A stretch of DNA of 17,934 nt from Deltaproteobacteria bacterium (lineage in GTDB: Bacteria; Desulfobacterota; Deferrimicrobia; Deferrimicrobiales; Deferrimicrobiaceae), in NCBI GenBank assembly GCA_025357175.1, contig JANXPS010000002.1, positions 1-17,934 on the forward strand, given 5' to 3'. Position numbers and translations under genes: made by a program. The notes under the pieces were generated by a model. That model was given only the letters and a program-made list of their open reading frames with translations. It was not told where the DNA came from and ran no database searches. This document shows positions 1 to 6,815 of this stretch, piece by piece (position 1 is the stretch's first letter; every line of letters starts with the position of its first letter).

Positions 1-462
1 GTGCTGGTCGCGACGGGCCTTTTCGCCTGCGGGGTGATCTTGTGCTGGCGAGTCCTGCTTCCGGCGGGGATCGGTTTCCTCGTGAGTTTCGAGGCGGACG
101 GCACGCGGGCGTTCATTTCGGCCCGGACGTTCATCTCGTTCGTCGGAACGATGCTGCTCGCGCTGGGGCTGGCGTTCGAAATGCCGCTCGTGGCCTTCTT
201 CCTGGCGAAAGCGGGATGGCTCACCCCCGTCTTCTTCAAGAAGCGGTGGCGCCATGCGATCCTGGTCTGCACCGTCCTGGCGGCGGTGATCACCCCGACC
301 CCCGACGTCTACAACATGACGCTGATGGCGCTCCCGCTGCTCGGGCTCTACTTCGTCAGCTTCGCGGTGGTGTTGCTCGTCTCCCCTAAAGCGACCGCAC
401 CGAAAGCGACAGGTCCGAGATCATCCGCTGGTCCTCTTCCCCCGGACGGCCCGACGTCGTGA
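1..462 (+). CDS. tatC: Twin-arginine translocase subunit TatC, C-terminal part (5' end outside window)
   Basis: TatC is the polytopic inner-membrane receptor of the Tat pathway, which exports folded proteins carrying twin-arginine signals. The 153 visible residues cover the second half of the family (usual length about 250). They include a hydrophobic segment at the start, the FEMPL stretch after a glycine-rich helix (about residues 59-64), the basic loop FKKRWRHAI (79-87) and the conserved ITPTPDVYNM element (97-106), followed by the last membrane helix. The reading frame is open from base 1, so the GTG there need not be a start. The last 25 or so residues are Pro/Ala/Ser/Thr-rich, not conserved, and lie antisense to the 3' end of bioB. 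The rest of the tat genes, if linked, lie upstream of the window. Family assignment is secure; the tail is weakly constrained. Confidence 0.93.
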   Translation: MLVATGLFACGVILCWRVLLPAGIGFLVSFEADGTRAFISARTFISFVGTMLLALGLAFEMPLVAFFLAKAGWLTPVFFKKRWRHAILVCTVLAAVITPTPDVYNMTLMALPLLGLYFVSFAVVLLVSPKATAPKATGPRSSAGPLPPDGPTS

Positions 463-1369
463 GGTAGTTGCCCACCATCGTGCCCGTCGCGCCCGCGGCG
501 AACATCAGGCATTGCAGGTCGCGCAAGTTGACCTCGCGGCCGCCGCAGACGATGATTTCCCGGTCGGGGTGCACCAGTCGCAGCATCGCGATGATCTTGA
601 TGCACTGGATCGGCGTCAGCTCCCGCTTCCCCTCGGATGGCGTTCCCTCGACCGGATTCAGGAAATTGACCGGGATCGAGTCGACGTCCAGCTCCCGAAG
701 CGTCATCGCCAGCTCGACGCGGTCCGCATCGCTTTCACCAAGTCCGAAGATGCCGCCGCAGCAGACCCACGCCCCCGCCTTTTTCGCGGTGCGCACCGCA
801 TCGACGTCCCGGTCGTAATCGTGGGTCGTGCAGACGCTCGGGAAAAATGAGCGCGACGTCTCAAGGTTGTGGTGGATCGACCTCAGGCCGCGCGAAATCA
901 GATACGCAACCGTTTCGGCGGGCAGCGTCCCGAGACTGACGCACGTTTCCAGCCCCAGCTCCCGGGAGATCTTCTCGACCGCGTCGCCGACCTTTTCCAG
1001 TTCCTCCCGGCTGCCCATCGACAGGCCGGATGCCACGATCGAGAATTCCCGCGCGCCCCGCTCCTTCGCGCTTCGCGCCGCCTCGACCATCGATTCCGCG
1101 TCGATCAGCGGAAACTTCGGGATGTCCGCCTTCGACCGGCGCGACTGCGAGCAGAAGGAGCAGTCCTCGGAGCAGTGCCCCGACTTCGCGTTGACGATCG
1201 AGCAGAGCCGTATCCCGTCGCCCTTGAACCGGCTGCGGACCCGCTCGGTCACGTCGAGCAACCGCCAAAGAGACTCGCGCGGCAACGCCAGCACCACGAG
1301 CGCGTCCTCGTCGCCGATTCCGCCTTCCGCCATCGCGGCATGTTCGATCCGTCCCCAGAACGGTTCCAT
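386..1369 (-). CDS. bioB: Biotin synthase BioB (radical SAM), anaerobe-type
   Basis: BioB inserts sulfur into dethiobiotin to make biotin, using S-adenosylmethionine and an auxiliary Fe-S cluster as sulfur donor. The 327-residue protein has the usual length. The radical-SAM cluster motif is C66-x3-C70-x2-C73 (GHCSEDCSFC). IHHNLETS at 165-172 matches the family's YNHNLDTS element, and GNYLTTSGR at 300-308 is the C-terminal signature. Of the E. coli auxiliary [2Fe-2S] ligands (C97, C128, C188, R260), the equivalents C143, C203 and R278 are present, but C97 aligns with S110 in EFSIVASG. Extra cysteines occur at C56, C204 and C275. The ATG has a GAGGA ribosome site about 7 nt upstream. No other bio genes are adjacent. 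The gene is divergent from the HAD phosphatase and converges on tatC with a 77-bp overlap. Confidence 0.96.
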   Translation of the reverse strand: MEPFWGRIEHAAMAEGGIGDEDALVVLALPRESLWRLLDVTERVRSRFKGDGIRLCSIVNAKSGHCSEDCSFCSQSRRSKADIPKFPLIDAESMVEAARSAKERGAREFSIVASGLSMGSREELEKVGDAVEKISRELGLETCVSLGTLPAETVAYLISRGLRSIHHNLETSRSFFPSVCTTHDYDRDVDAVRTAKKAGAWVCCGGIFGLGESDADRVELAMTLRELDVDSIPVNFLNPVEGTPSEGKRELTPIQCIKIIAMLRLVHPDREIIVCGGREVNLRDLQCLMFAAGATGTMVGNYLTTSGRPGEEDQRMISDLSLSVRSL

Positions 1370-1461
1370 TCCGTATCCTCTCGAATGTGATCAGGCCATT
1401 CTGGTGTCGCCGGCCGCCACTGTCAACCCACCGCTATGCCCGAGGTTTACAGCTCCCCCGT

Positions 1462-1492
1462 TTGACGCAAGGGACGCCCAAGAAGGTAGAAT
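1462..1492 (+). promoter_or_regulatory. Candidate sigma-70 promoter for the HAD phosphatase gene run
   Basis: A TTGACG box (1462-1467) and a TAGAAT box (1487-1492) each match the sigma-70 consensus at five of six positions. The 19-bp spacer is longer than ideal. The pair lies in the 168-bp gap between divergent bioB and the phosphatase, 45 bp before the phosphatase ATG. It is a pattern match only. Confidence 0.35.
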
Positions 1493-1537
1493 GAACAGCC
1501 GGGTGAGATCAAAGGGAAACGGAGACGCCGGAACGGC

Positions 1538-2188
1538 ATGGAAAAACGGTTGCTCGTGTTCGATCTCGACGGGACGCTCGTCGATTCGAGGGAAGATCTG
1601 GCGTTTTCGGTAAACCACGCGATGGCGGTGCACGGCCTGCCCGTGCTTTCGCTGGAAAGGGTCTGCGAATTCGTCGGCGACGGGGTGACGATGCTTTTGA
1701 CCCGGGCGATCGGGACCGGGTACGCCGGGCTGTTCCCCGCTGTCAGAAAGACCTTCCTCACCCATTACCGGGAGCATCTGCTCGACCGGACCCGCCCCTA
1801 TCCCGGCGTCCTCGAATCGCTCCTGGCCCACGGGGGCGACTACCGGATGGCGGTGCTCACGAACAAGCCGATCGGGATGACGCACGCCATCCTGGACGGC
1901 CTTTTCCCGGAAGGGACGTTCAGGGAAATCCGCGGCGGCGACAGCTTCGCGACGAAAAAGCCGGACCCGGAAGGGCTGATCGACATTCTGTCTTCCGAGC
2001 ATGCGTTGCCCGGGGAGACGCTCATGGTCGGCGATTCGTCCAACGACATCCGGGCCGGGATCGCCGCCGGGGTGGCAACCTGCGGCGTGACATACGGACT
2101 GGGCACCCACGGTTTCGCGCAATATCCGCCGGACTTCACGATCGCCCGCTTTCCGGAGCTGTTCACGCGGATTCGCCCGAAACGATAA
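1538..2188 (+). CDS. gph: HAD-family phosphatase, phosphoglycolate phosphatase-like
   Basis: This is a haloacid-dehalogenase phosphatase of the Gph/PpaX type, expected to hydrolyse small phosphomonoesters such as 2-phosphoglycolate in the cytoplasm. At 216 residues it has the normal family length. Motif I is FDLDGTLVDS with nucleophile D9 and general acid D11. Motif II is LTNKP with T108. Motif III is the lysine in TKKPDP (about K141). Motif IV is VGDSSNDI with D166 and D170. Residues 18-85 form the helical C1 cap. A weak GGAG-like stretch precedes the ATG. It starts a run of four same-strand genes ending at the terminator after pgk, which is compatible with a link to central carbon metabolism. 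Substrate cannot be read from sequence, and pyrophosphatase (PpaX-like) or other sugar-phosphate activity is possible. Confidence 0.88.
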   Translation: MEKRLLVFDLDGTLVDSREDLAFSVNHAMAVHGLPVLSLERVCEFVGDGVTMLLTRAIGTGYAGLFPAVRKTFLTHYREHLLDRTRPYPGVLESLLAHGGDYRMAVLTNKPIGMTHAILDGLFPEGTFREIRGGDSFATKKPDPEGLIDILSSEHALPGETLMVGDSSNDIRAGIAAGVATCGVTYGLGTHGFAQYPPDFTIARFPELFTRIRPKR

Positions 2189-2208
2189 GGGCCCGGCCGG
2201 TATCCCGC

Positions 2209-2823
2209 GTGAACGCCTCCCCCACATCCTCCCCGGGCCTTCCGGTCACCGCCTTGTGCGAGCTGGCGGGGATCACGCTCCTCCTCCGGCTCGTGTCCGC
2301 CTTCCAGTCGGCCTGGCTCCCGGCGGGATCCTTCGCCATCTTTCTTTTCGCGTACGTCCCGATGTTTCACTACCGAAGCATCGGGTGGCCCGCCTGGGCC
2401 ACGACGATCGCCGACCGGAAAGGGGCGGTTGCGACGCTGTTCGGAGCCGCGCTGGTTGGGTGCGCCGCGTACTTCCTGTGGGTCCGTCTGCCGCTGCCCG
2501 CATTCCTGAAACCCGGCGTCGCACTGCCGATCGCCCATCCGGTTTCCTTCGCGCTTCAACAGCTGTCCATCGCGCTGAGCGAGGAGATCTTCTTCCGCGG
2601 TTATCTGCACGATGCCTTCGAGCGACACGGACGGAGGCCGCTGCTCCCGACCGCGCTGCTCTTCGCGGTTGCGCACCTCGCGATCGCGGCGTCGCCGTGG
2701 CGCGCGCTGACCTTTTTCCCCGCCCTGCTGTTCGGTTGGTCGCGCAAGCGCACGGGAAGCGTCTACGTGCCGGCCGCGCTCCACTTCGGATTCAACCTGC
2801 TGCCCGCCGTCTTCGGAGGATGA
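2209..2823 (+). CDS. CPBP-family intramembrane glutamic protease
   Basis: This is a CPBP (Rce1/Abi) type membrane-embedded protease. The family cleaves prenylated proteins, bacteriocin-related peptides or C-terminal sorting tags inside the bilayer. The 204-residue protein is hydrophobic throughout. It shows motif 1 EE-x3-R at E125/E126/R130 (SEEIFFRGYL), motif 2 with H156 in LFAVAHL, and motif 3 with H192 and N196 in HFGFN; these are the expected catalytic glutamate and histidine residues. The chosen start is GTG at 2209, 20 bp after the phosphatase stop; an in-frame ATG is absent until well into the protein. The next gene begins one base after its stop, suggesting translational coupling. Some CPBP proteins act as sorting-tag proteases (for example with JDVT-CTERM or MYXO-CTERM tags); no matching tagged substrate is obvious here. 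The substrate is unknown. Confidence 0.88.
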   Translation: MNASPTSSPGLPVTALCELAGITLLLRLVSAFQSAWLPAGSFAIFLFAYVPMFHYRSIGWPAWATTIADRKGAVATLFGAALVGCAAYFLWVRLPLPAFLKPGVALPIAHPVSFALQQLSIALSEEIFFRGYLHDAFERHGRRPLLPTALLFAVAHLAIAASPWRALTFFPALLFGWSRKRTGSVYVPAALHFGFNLLPAVFGG

Positions 2824-2824
2824 C

Positions 2825-3205
2825 ATGAAGAAAGACGTCCGCGTCGAGTCGGGAAACCTCTTTTTCTTCTTCGCCTACGACATCGGATTCGACATCAATC
2901 TCGGGGAAGCCGCCGCACTGTGCCGGGGCGTCGAATCGCCCGGCATCACGGGCTCGCGTCCCGCGCCTGCCCACCTGCAATACCGTCGGCTGCTGCACGC
3001 CGCCATCGACGAGATGGGCGAGGAGATCCGGCGCAAGGCGGGTGCCGACCGGTGGGAATCGACCATCCGGGACCAGCTCCGGATGCTCGAGGACATCTAC
3101 ACCGTGCTCAACAACCGTGCGGCGGCGGGGCGCGCCGAAATGCTCGAAACGATCATCATCGTCCTCATCGTGATCGAGATCGTGATGGGGCTGTTCCGCC
3201 ACTAG
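2825..3205 (+). CDS. Short RMD1/YagE (DUF155)-like membrane-anchored protein, apparently lacking its middle
   Basis: This 126-residue protein seems to join the two ends of an RMD1/YagE (DUF155) protein. The N-terminal part (about 6-28) runs RVESGNLFFFFAYDIGFDI and resembles the family's first strand. The C-terminal part (about 88-126) has an acidic helix, then NNRAAAGRAEMLE and a single hydrophobic helix ETIIIVLIVIEIVMGLF, like the membrane anchor that ends that family. Full-length members known to me are about 250 residues or more, so roughly half is missing, replaced by a Pro/Gly-rich linker at about 30-45. An excellent GGAGGA site at 2815-2820 sits inside the end of the protease gene, 4 nt before the ATG. 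The frame is intact and codon use is normal for the region, so it is probably expressed. Function is unknown; the assignment is from memory of family motifs and is moderate. Confidence 0.6.
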   Translation: MKKDVRVESGNLFFFFAYDIGFDINLGEAAALCRGVESPGITGSRPAPAHLQYRRLLHAAIDEMGEEIRRKAGADRWESTIRDQLRMLEDIYTVLNNRAAAGRAEMLETIIIVLIVIEIVMGLFRH

Positions 3206-3255
3206 TCCCGTCTGTTAACATCGGGTGTGATCACTCACGTCCCCCAGGAGGCGCC

Positions 3256-4440
3256 ATGAACGTTCGCACCATCAACCAGCTGAACCTCGCGGACAAGCGG
3301 GTCCTGATCCGCGTCGATTTCAACGTCCCGATGGACAAGTACGGACAGGTCACCGACGACACGCGCATCCAGGCGGCGCTGCCCACCATCCGGATGGCGG
3401 CCGACCAGGGAGCCCGGGTCATCCTCGTGTCGCACCTTGGGCGGCCCAAGGGCAAGGTCGTTCCCGAGATGAGCCTCGAACCCGCCGCGAAGCGCCTTTC
3501 CATCGTCATGGGGCGGGAGGTCGGCTTCGTCCCCGACTGCATCGGCGAACCGGCCGAAAAGGCCGTGGCCGCGATGAAGCCCGGCGACGTCATCATGCTC
3601 GAGAACATCCGCTTCCACCCGGAGGAGGAGAAGAACGACGATGCCTTCGGCGCGAAGCTCGCGGCGCTGTGCGACGTCTACGTCAACGATGCCTTCGCCA
3701 CCGCGCATCGCGCCCACGCCTCGAACGTCGCGATCACGAACCACGTCTCCGAGAAGGCCGCGGGTCTGCTGATGAAGGAGGAGATCGACTATTTCGAGAA
3801 GGCGTTCGTCGCGCCCGCGCGGCCGCTGGTCGCCATCTTCGGCGGCGCCAAGGTGTCCGGCAAGATCGACGCGATCCGCAACGTTCTGGGAAAGGTCGAC
3901 AAGATCATCATCGGCGGGGCGATGGCCAACACCTTCATCGCGGCGCACGGCTACCCGACCGGCTCCTCGTTCCTCGAGGCCGACATGGTCGACATGGCCA
4001 AGGAGGTCATCGCGGTCACCTCCGCCCGCAAGCTCAAGCTCTACCTGCCCGTCGACTTCCTGGTCGCCGACAAGTTCGACTCGACGGCCGAGACCCGGGT
4101 CGTGCCTCTCAAGGAGATCCCCGAGGGATGGTCCGCGGTCGACATCGGTCCCGCCTCCCAGATGCTGTTCAAGGAGATCCTCTGGGACGCGAAGACCATC
4201 GTGTGGAACGGTCCGATGGGCGCGTTCGAGATCCCGCCGTTCGCGGGCGGCACCAACGCGCTCGTCAACGCGCTGGCCACCAGCCCGGCCGTCACGATCG
4301 TCGGCGGCGGCGACTCCGGCAAGGCGCTCAAGAACACGGGCCTTACCGGAAAGATGTCCTATGTCTCGACCGGCGGCGGCGCGTTCCTCGAACTGCTCGA
4401 AGGGAAGCAATTGCCCGGACTCGTGGCGCTCGAAGGCTGA
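3256..4440 (+). CDS. pgk: Phosphoglycerate kinase
   Basis: Pgk interconverts 1,3-bisphosphoglycerate plus ADP and 3-phosphoglycerate plus ATP in glycolysis and gluconeogenesis, in the cytosol. The 394-residue product has the canonical bacterial length. Substrate-binding motifs in order are RVDFNVP (19-25), SHLGRP (59-64), ENIRFHPEEEKND (116-128) and NDAFATAHRAHAS (144-156). The hinge and nucleotide side follow with FGGAKVSGKI (195-204), WNGPMGAFE (317-325), VGGGDSGKA (349-357) and the C-terminal STGGGAFLELLEGKQLPG. The ATG at 3256 is chosen because AGGAG lies at 3246-3250 and the protein then starts exactly at the family N-terminus; an open frame extends upstream but is unrelated to Pgk. The usual partners gap and tpiA are not adjacent downstream, and a terminator follows at once. 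A 50-bp gap separates it from the preceding gene. Confidence 0.98.
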   Translation: MNVRTINQLNLADKRVLIRVDFNVPMDKYGQVTDDTRIQAALPTIRMAADQGARVILVSHLGRPKGKVVPEMSLEPAAKRLSIVMGREVGFVPDCIGEPAEKAVAAMKPGDVIMLENIRFHPEEEKNDDAFGAKLAALCDVYVNDAFATAHRAHASNVAITNHVSEKAAGLLMKEEIDYFEKAFVAPARPLVAIFGGAKVSGKIDAIRNVLGKVDKIIIGGAMANTFIAAHGYPTGSSFLEADMVDMAKEVIAVTSARKLKLYLPVDFLVADKFDSTAETRVVPLKEIPEGWSAVDIGPASQMLFKEILWDAKTIVWNGPMGAFEIPPFAGGTNALVNALATSPAVTIVGGGDSGKALKNTGLTGKMSYVSTGGGAFLELLEGKQLPGLVALEG

Positions 4441-4463
4441 CGCCCGTTCATTTGCCAAACAAT

Positions 4464-4496
4464 AAAGCCCCGGCGGGATCGACCTGCCGGGGCTTT
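4464..4496. terminator. Bidirectional Rho-independent terminator after pgk
   Basis: A perfect 11-bp inverted repeat, AAAGCCCCGGC (4464-4474) and GCCGGGGCTTT (4486-4496), encloses an 11-nt loop. On the plus strand it ends in TTTGTTC, and on the minus strand in CTTTATT. It lies between the convergent ends of pgk and the ferritin-like gene and can serve both. Confidence 0.88.
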
Positions 4497-4521
4497 GTTC
4501 GTCCGATGGAATCCCTTGATT

Positions 4522-4818
4522 CTAGCTCCAGTAGCCGGACTTCTTGTGCTCGTCGATCTCTTCCTGGACCATCTTGAGGTGTCGTTCTTCCTCCTCGATG
4601 AGCCTGCGGTACATCTCGCGCCCCCGCTCGTCGTTGGCTTCCTCGAGGAAGCGGCGGTAGAACTCCAGACCCGCCTGCTCGTGCCTGAGCGCGTCGAGCA
4701 GGTTCTGGTTGAATTTCATGAGATCGGACATGCCGACGTAGTCGGCGCCGTATTGCCCGGCCGGTTCCTTTTCCGCTTCCGGCTCGCCACCGGTGATCTT
4801 TTTCCAGAACGACGTCAT
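4522..4818 (-). CDS. Small ferritin-like (rubrerythrin-type) di-iron protein
   Basis: A 98-residue protein whose second half is a single ferritin-like helical hairpin. The first iron-ligand helix is LRHEQAGLEFYRRFLEEAND (about 44-63), with candidate ligands E47 and E59/E60. The second is MYRRLIEEEERHLKMVQEEI (69-88), with an E-x2-H pair at E77/H80. This is the rubrerythrin/ferritin-like pattern at half the usual four-helix length, so it would need to dimerise to build a di-iron site. No C-terminal rubredoxin domain is present. The ATG at 4818 is preferred because GGAGGT lies 8 nt upstream; a longer open frame to 4980 has no ribosome site and an unconvincing N-terminus. The likely role is oxidative-stress or iron handling in an anaerobe, by inference. 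It is divergent from the glycosyl operon. Confidence 0.82.
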   Translation of the reverse strand: MTSFWKKITGGEPEAEKEPAGQYGADYVGMSDLMKFNQNLLDALRHEQAGLEFYRRFLEEANDERGREMYRRLIEEEERHLKMVQEEIDEHKKSGYWS

Positions 4819-4910
4819 TGGACACCTCCGTGATCGTCGCGGCCTTCCCCCGTCGCCCGCGCCTTCGGACTGTCTTTCCACCGCCATTCTATATTCTTTC
4901 CCGGCCGATA

Positions 4911-4916
4911 TATAAT
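4911..4916 (+). promoter_or_regulatory. Candidate -10 box for the glycosylation operon
   Basis: An exact TATAAT stands in a short AT-rich patch (4888-4926) between the divergent ferritin-like gene and the operon, 37 bp before the ATG. No good -35 hexamer lies at 16-18 bp, so an activator or an extended element would be needed. The same patch, read on the minus strand, may carry the ferritin-like gene's promoter. Confidence 0.35.
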
Positions 4917-4945
4917 GACTAAGTAAAACTTCGGGAGCCACGATC

Positions 4946-4960
4946 ATGCCGCATGCATAA
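4946..4960 (+). other. Four-codon mini-ORF overlapping the start of the GT-C gene
   Basis: An ATG at 4946 has a GGGAG site about 8 nt upstream, a better spacing than the 15 nt for the GT-C gene's own ATG at 4953. It encodes Met-Pro-His-Ala and stops at 4960, seven bases past the start of the real gene. Ribosomes finishing it could restart on the overlapping gene. It may be chance. Confidence 0.3.
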
Positions 4961-6815
4961 GCCATCCGAACGACCAGCATGGATAACGGGCTTCGCCCTG
5001 GTGACCATCCTTCTGGTCGGCGCCGCTGTCCGGTTTGCCTATATCGACGAACACGCCCGTGCCCCCGACTTCTCTTACCCCGAAGTGGATGCGACTTACC
5101 ACGACTATTGGGCCCGCGCGCTTGTCACCGGCGACTGGACGCCTCCCCCCGATCGCGAAGACCCGCTTATCCGTTCGACGCCATACCTGCGCCCCCCCGG
5201 GTACCCATTTTTCCTTGCCGGAATCTACCGCCTGTCCGGGACCGGATACCTTGCGCCAAGGGTGTTTCAGGCAGTCCTTGGCCTGGGTGCCTGCCTCCTT
5301 GGTTTCGCCCTGGCCAGACGCAGATTCGGTATGGGGGTCGGCCTGACACTCGCCGCGCTCACGAGCGTTTACTGGTCGTTTGTCTACTTCGAGGGGGAGT
5401 TGCTTGAACCCGCGCTCCTCGTCTTCCTGGGGCTTTTGCTCCTGTTCCTTCTCGACCGGTGGACGGACCGCATCACGGTGGAGCGGGTCGTATCGGCCGG
5501 TATCGTCTTAGGCCTTCTCGCACTGGTTCGTCCCACGATCATTCCTTTCGGCGCGGCTTCGGTCGCATGGGCATGGGGGCTTAAAGAAGAGCGTTTGCGC
5601 CTGGGAATGCGGCGCTTCGTCCTAATGCTCGCCCTCTTTGTCTCGAGTGCAGTTGTCGTGGTGCTCCCGGCCATGATCCGGAATCTCGCGGTCAGCGGAG
5701 AGCCGGTTATCGTTTCCGCGGGAGGTCTCAACCTCTATATCGGAAACAACGAGCAAGCCGACGGCCTGGCGGCGTCCAATCTCGACGGACTCGGTAGTTT
5801 CAGAACCTGCTTCGACTATCGCGGCATCGTCCGGAATCTCGAGAAGAGGGTCGGGCGTCCGCTCTCTTCCAGGGAGATCTCGAACCATTTCCGGGACAAG
5901 GCCCTACGCTTCATTCTGGAACATCCTGCTAAAGTTCTCTCGCTTGCCGTAAAAAAGACGCTGCTGTTCTGGGGACCGCTCGAAGTAAGCCATAACCGGG
6001 AAGATGAGTTTGCGCGAGCCGACTCGCCCGTCCTGAGATCACTGCCCGGCAACTTCTCGTTCGCCTTCGCCGCATTCCTCGTCGGAATCCTGGTCTTCGC
6101 CTGGGACGGAAGGAAAGGCACGGTCGAACAGGATTCCGCACGACGGGCGCAAGTCCGCCTGGTCTCCCTGACCTCGCTGTACATCCTGTGCATCTTCCTG
6201 GCCCATCTGCCGTTCTTCGTCGCGGGCCGATACCGGGTGCCGGTGGTCCCTGGGCTTTTCCTGATCGGTTCCTACGGATTGTGGCGAATCGGGCAGGAGG
6301 TTGCCGAAAGACGATTTCATGTGGCCGCCTTATTATCGGCCGCGGGCCTGCTCCTCTATTTCCTGGTTTCCCGGAACCCTGCCGGATATGCTCCCGACGG
6401 TGCGAAGTGGCACTTCGCGCTCGGTCTGGCAAAGTTCAGGACCGGGGACCTGGAGGGTGCGCGAAAGTCGTACGAAGAAACGCTTCGCTTCAAGCCGGAC
6501 TTCGAACCCGCTCATCTGAACCTGGGGATGCTCGACTTTCGTGCGGGGGAATTGCGAGCCGCAGAGGAGCACATGCGCCGGGCTCTCGCACTCGCCCCCG
6601 ATGATCCGGTGGTTTACGACGATCTGGGATGGATCCTTTCAAAGATCGGCAAGACGGAAGAAGCGGTCGCCGCCTACGAAAAGGCGCTCGCAGCAAATCC
6701 CGAATTTGCGGATGCGCACACCGGCCTGGCGATCCAGCTCGAGAAGCTGGGGGATGTTCCGGGAGCGTCTTTCCATTACGGAGAAGCAGCCCGTTTGAAC
6801 GGCGACGGGCAATAA
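4953..6815 (+). CDS. GT-C (ArnT/PMT-like) membrane glycosyltransferase with C-terminal TPR domain
   Basis: A 620-residue polytopic membrane protein of the GT39/ArnT-like superfamily, which moves sugars from polyprenyl-phosphate donors onto acceptors on the outer face of the inner membrane. A first membrane helix (about 10-30) is followed by an extracytoplasmic loop with D46 in PEVDATYHDYW, the place of the catalytic aspartate in GT-C enzymes, then RPPGYPFFLAG at 80-90, a typical family element. About ten further hydrophobic segments run to about residue 465. The soluble tail (about 480-612) carries three to four TPRs, for example the units around EEAVAAYEKALAANPEF and AEEHMRRALALAPDDP. TPRs usually bind partner proteins. 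The next gene starts on the base after its stop, so the two are translationally coupled. The sugar and acceptor are unknown. The start codon has a poor ribosome site. Confidence 0.85.
   Translation: MHKPSERPAWITGFALVTILLVGAAVRFAYIDEHARAPDFSYPEVDATYHDYWARALVTGDWTPPPDREDPLIRSTPYLRPPGYPFFLAGIYRLSGTGYLAPRVFQAVLGLGACLLGFALARRRFGMGVGLTLAALTSVYWSFVYFEGELLEPALLVFLGLLLLFLLDRWTDRITVERVVSAGIVLGLLALVRPTIIPFGAASVAWAWGLKEERLRLGMRRFVLMLALFVSSAVVVVLPAMIRNLAVSGEPVIVSAGGLNLYIGNNEQADGLAASNLDGLGSFRTCFDYRGIVRNLEKRVGRPLSSREISNHFRDKALRFILEHPAKVLSLAVKKTLLFWGPLEVSHNREDEFARADSPVLRSLPGNFSFAFAAFLVGILVFAWDGRKGTVEQDSARRAQVRLVSLTSLYILCIFLAHLPFFVAGRYRVPVVPGLFLIGSYGLWRIGQEVAERRFHVAALLSAAGLLLYFLVSRNPAGYAPDGAKWHFALGLAKFRTGDLEGARKSYEETLRFKPDFEPAHLNLGMLDFRAGELRAAEEHMRRALALAPDDPVVYDDLGWILSKIGKTEEAVAAYEKALAANPEFADAHTGLAIQLEKLGDVPGASFHYGEAARLNGDGQ

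Noticed and set aside
3222..3242. TGTGATCACTCAC as a CRP-like site before pgk
   Set aside because: It contains the 8-bp palindrome GTGATCAC, but the half-site spacing does not match the TGTGA-N6-TCACA pattern.
2920..3255. In-frame upstream extension of pgk
   Set aside because: The 112 extra residues are Arg/His/Pro-rich and out of frame with the RMD1-like gene. The AGGAG and the canonical Pgk N-terminus fix the start at 3256.
3235..4458. A 407-codon open frame antisense to pgk
   Set aside because: Composition is Asp/Arg/Gly/Val-rich as expected for the reverse complement of a high-GC gene, and pgk itself is certain.
4819..4980. Longer start for the ferritin-like gene
   Set aside because: The ATG at 4818 has a near-ideal GGAGGT site, and the extra residues have no family similarity and overlap the divergent operon's promoter region.
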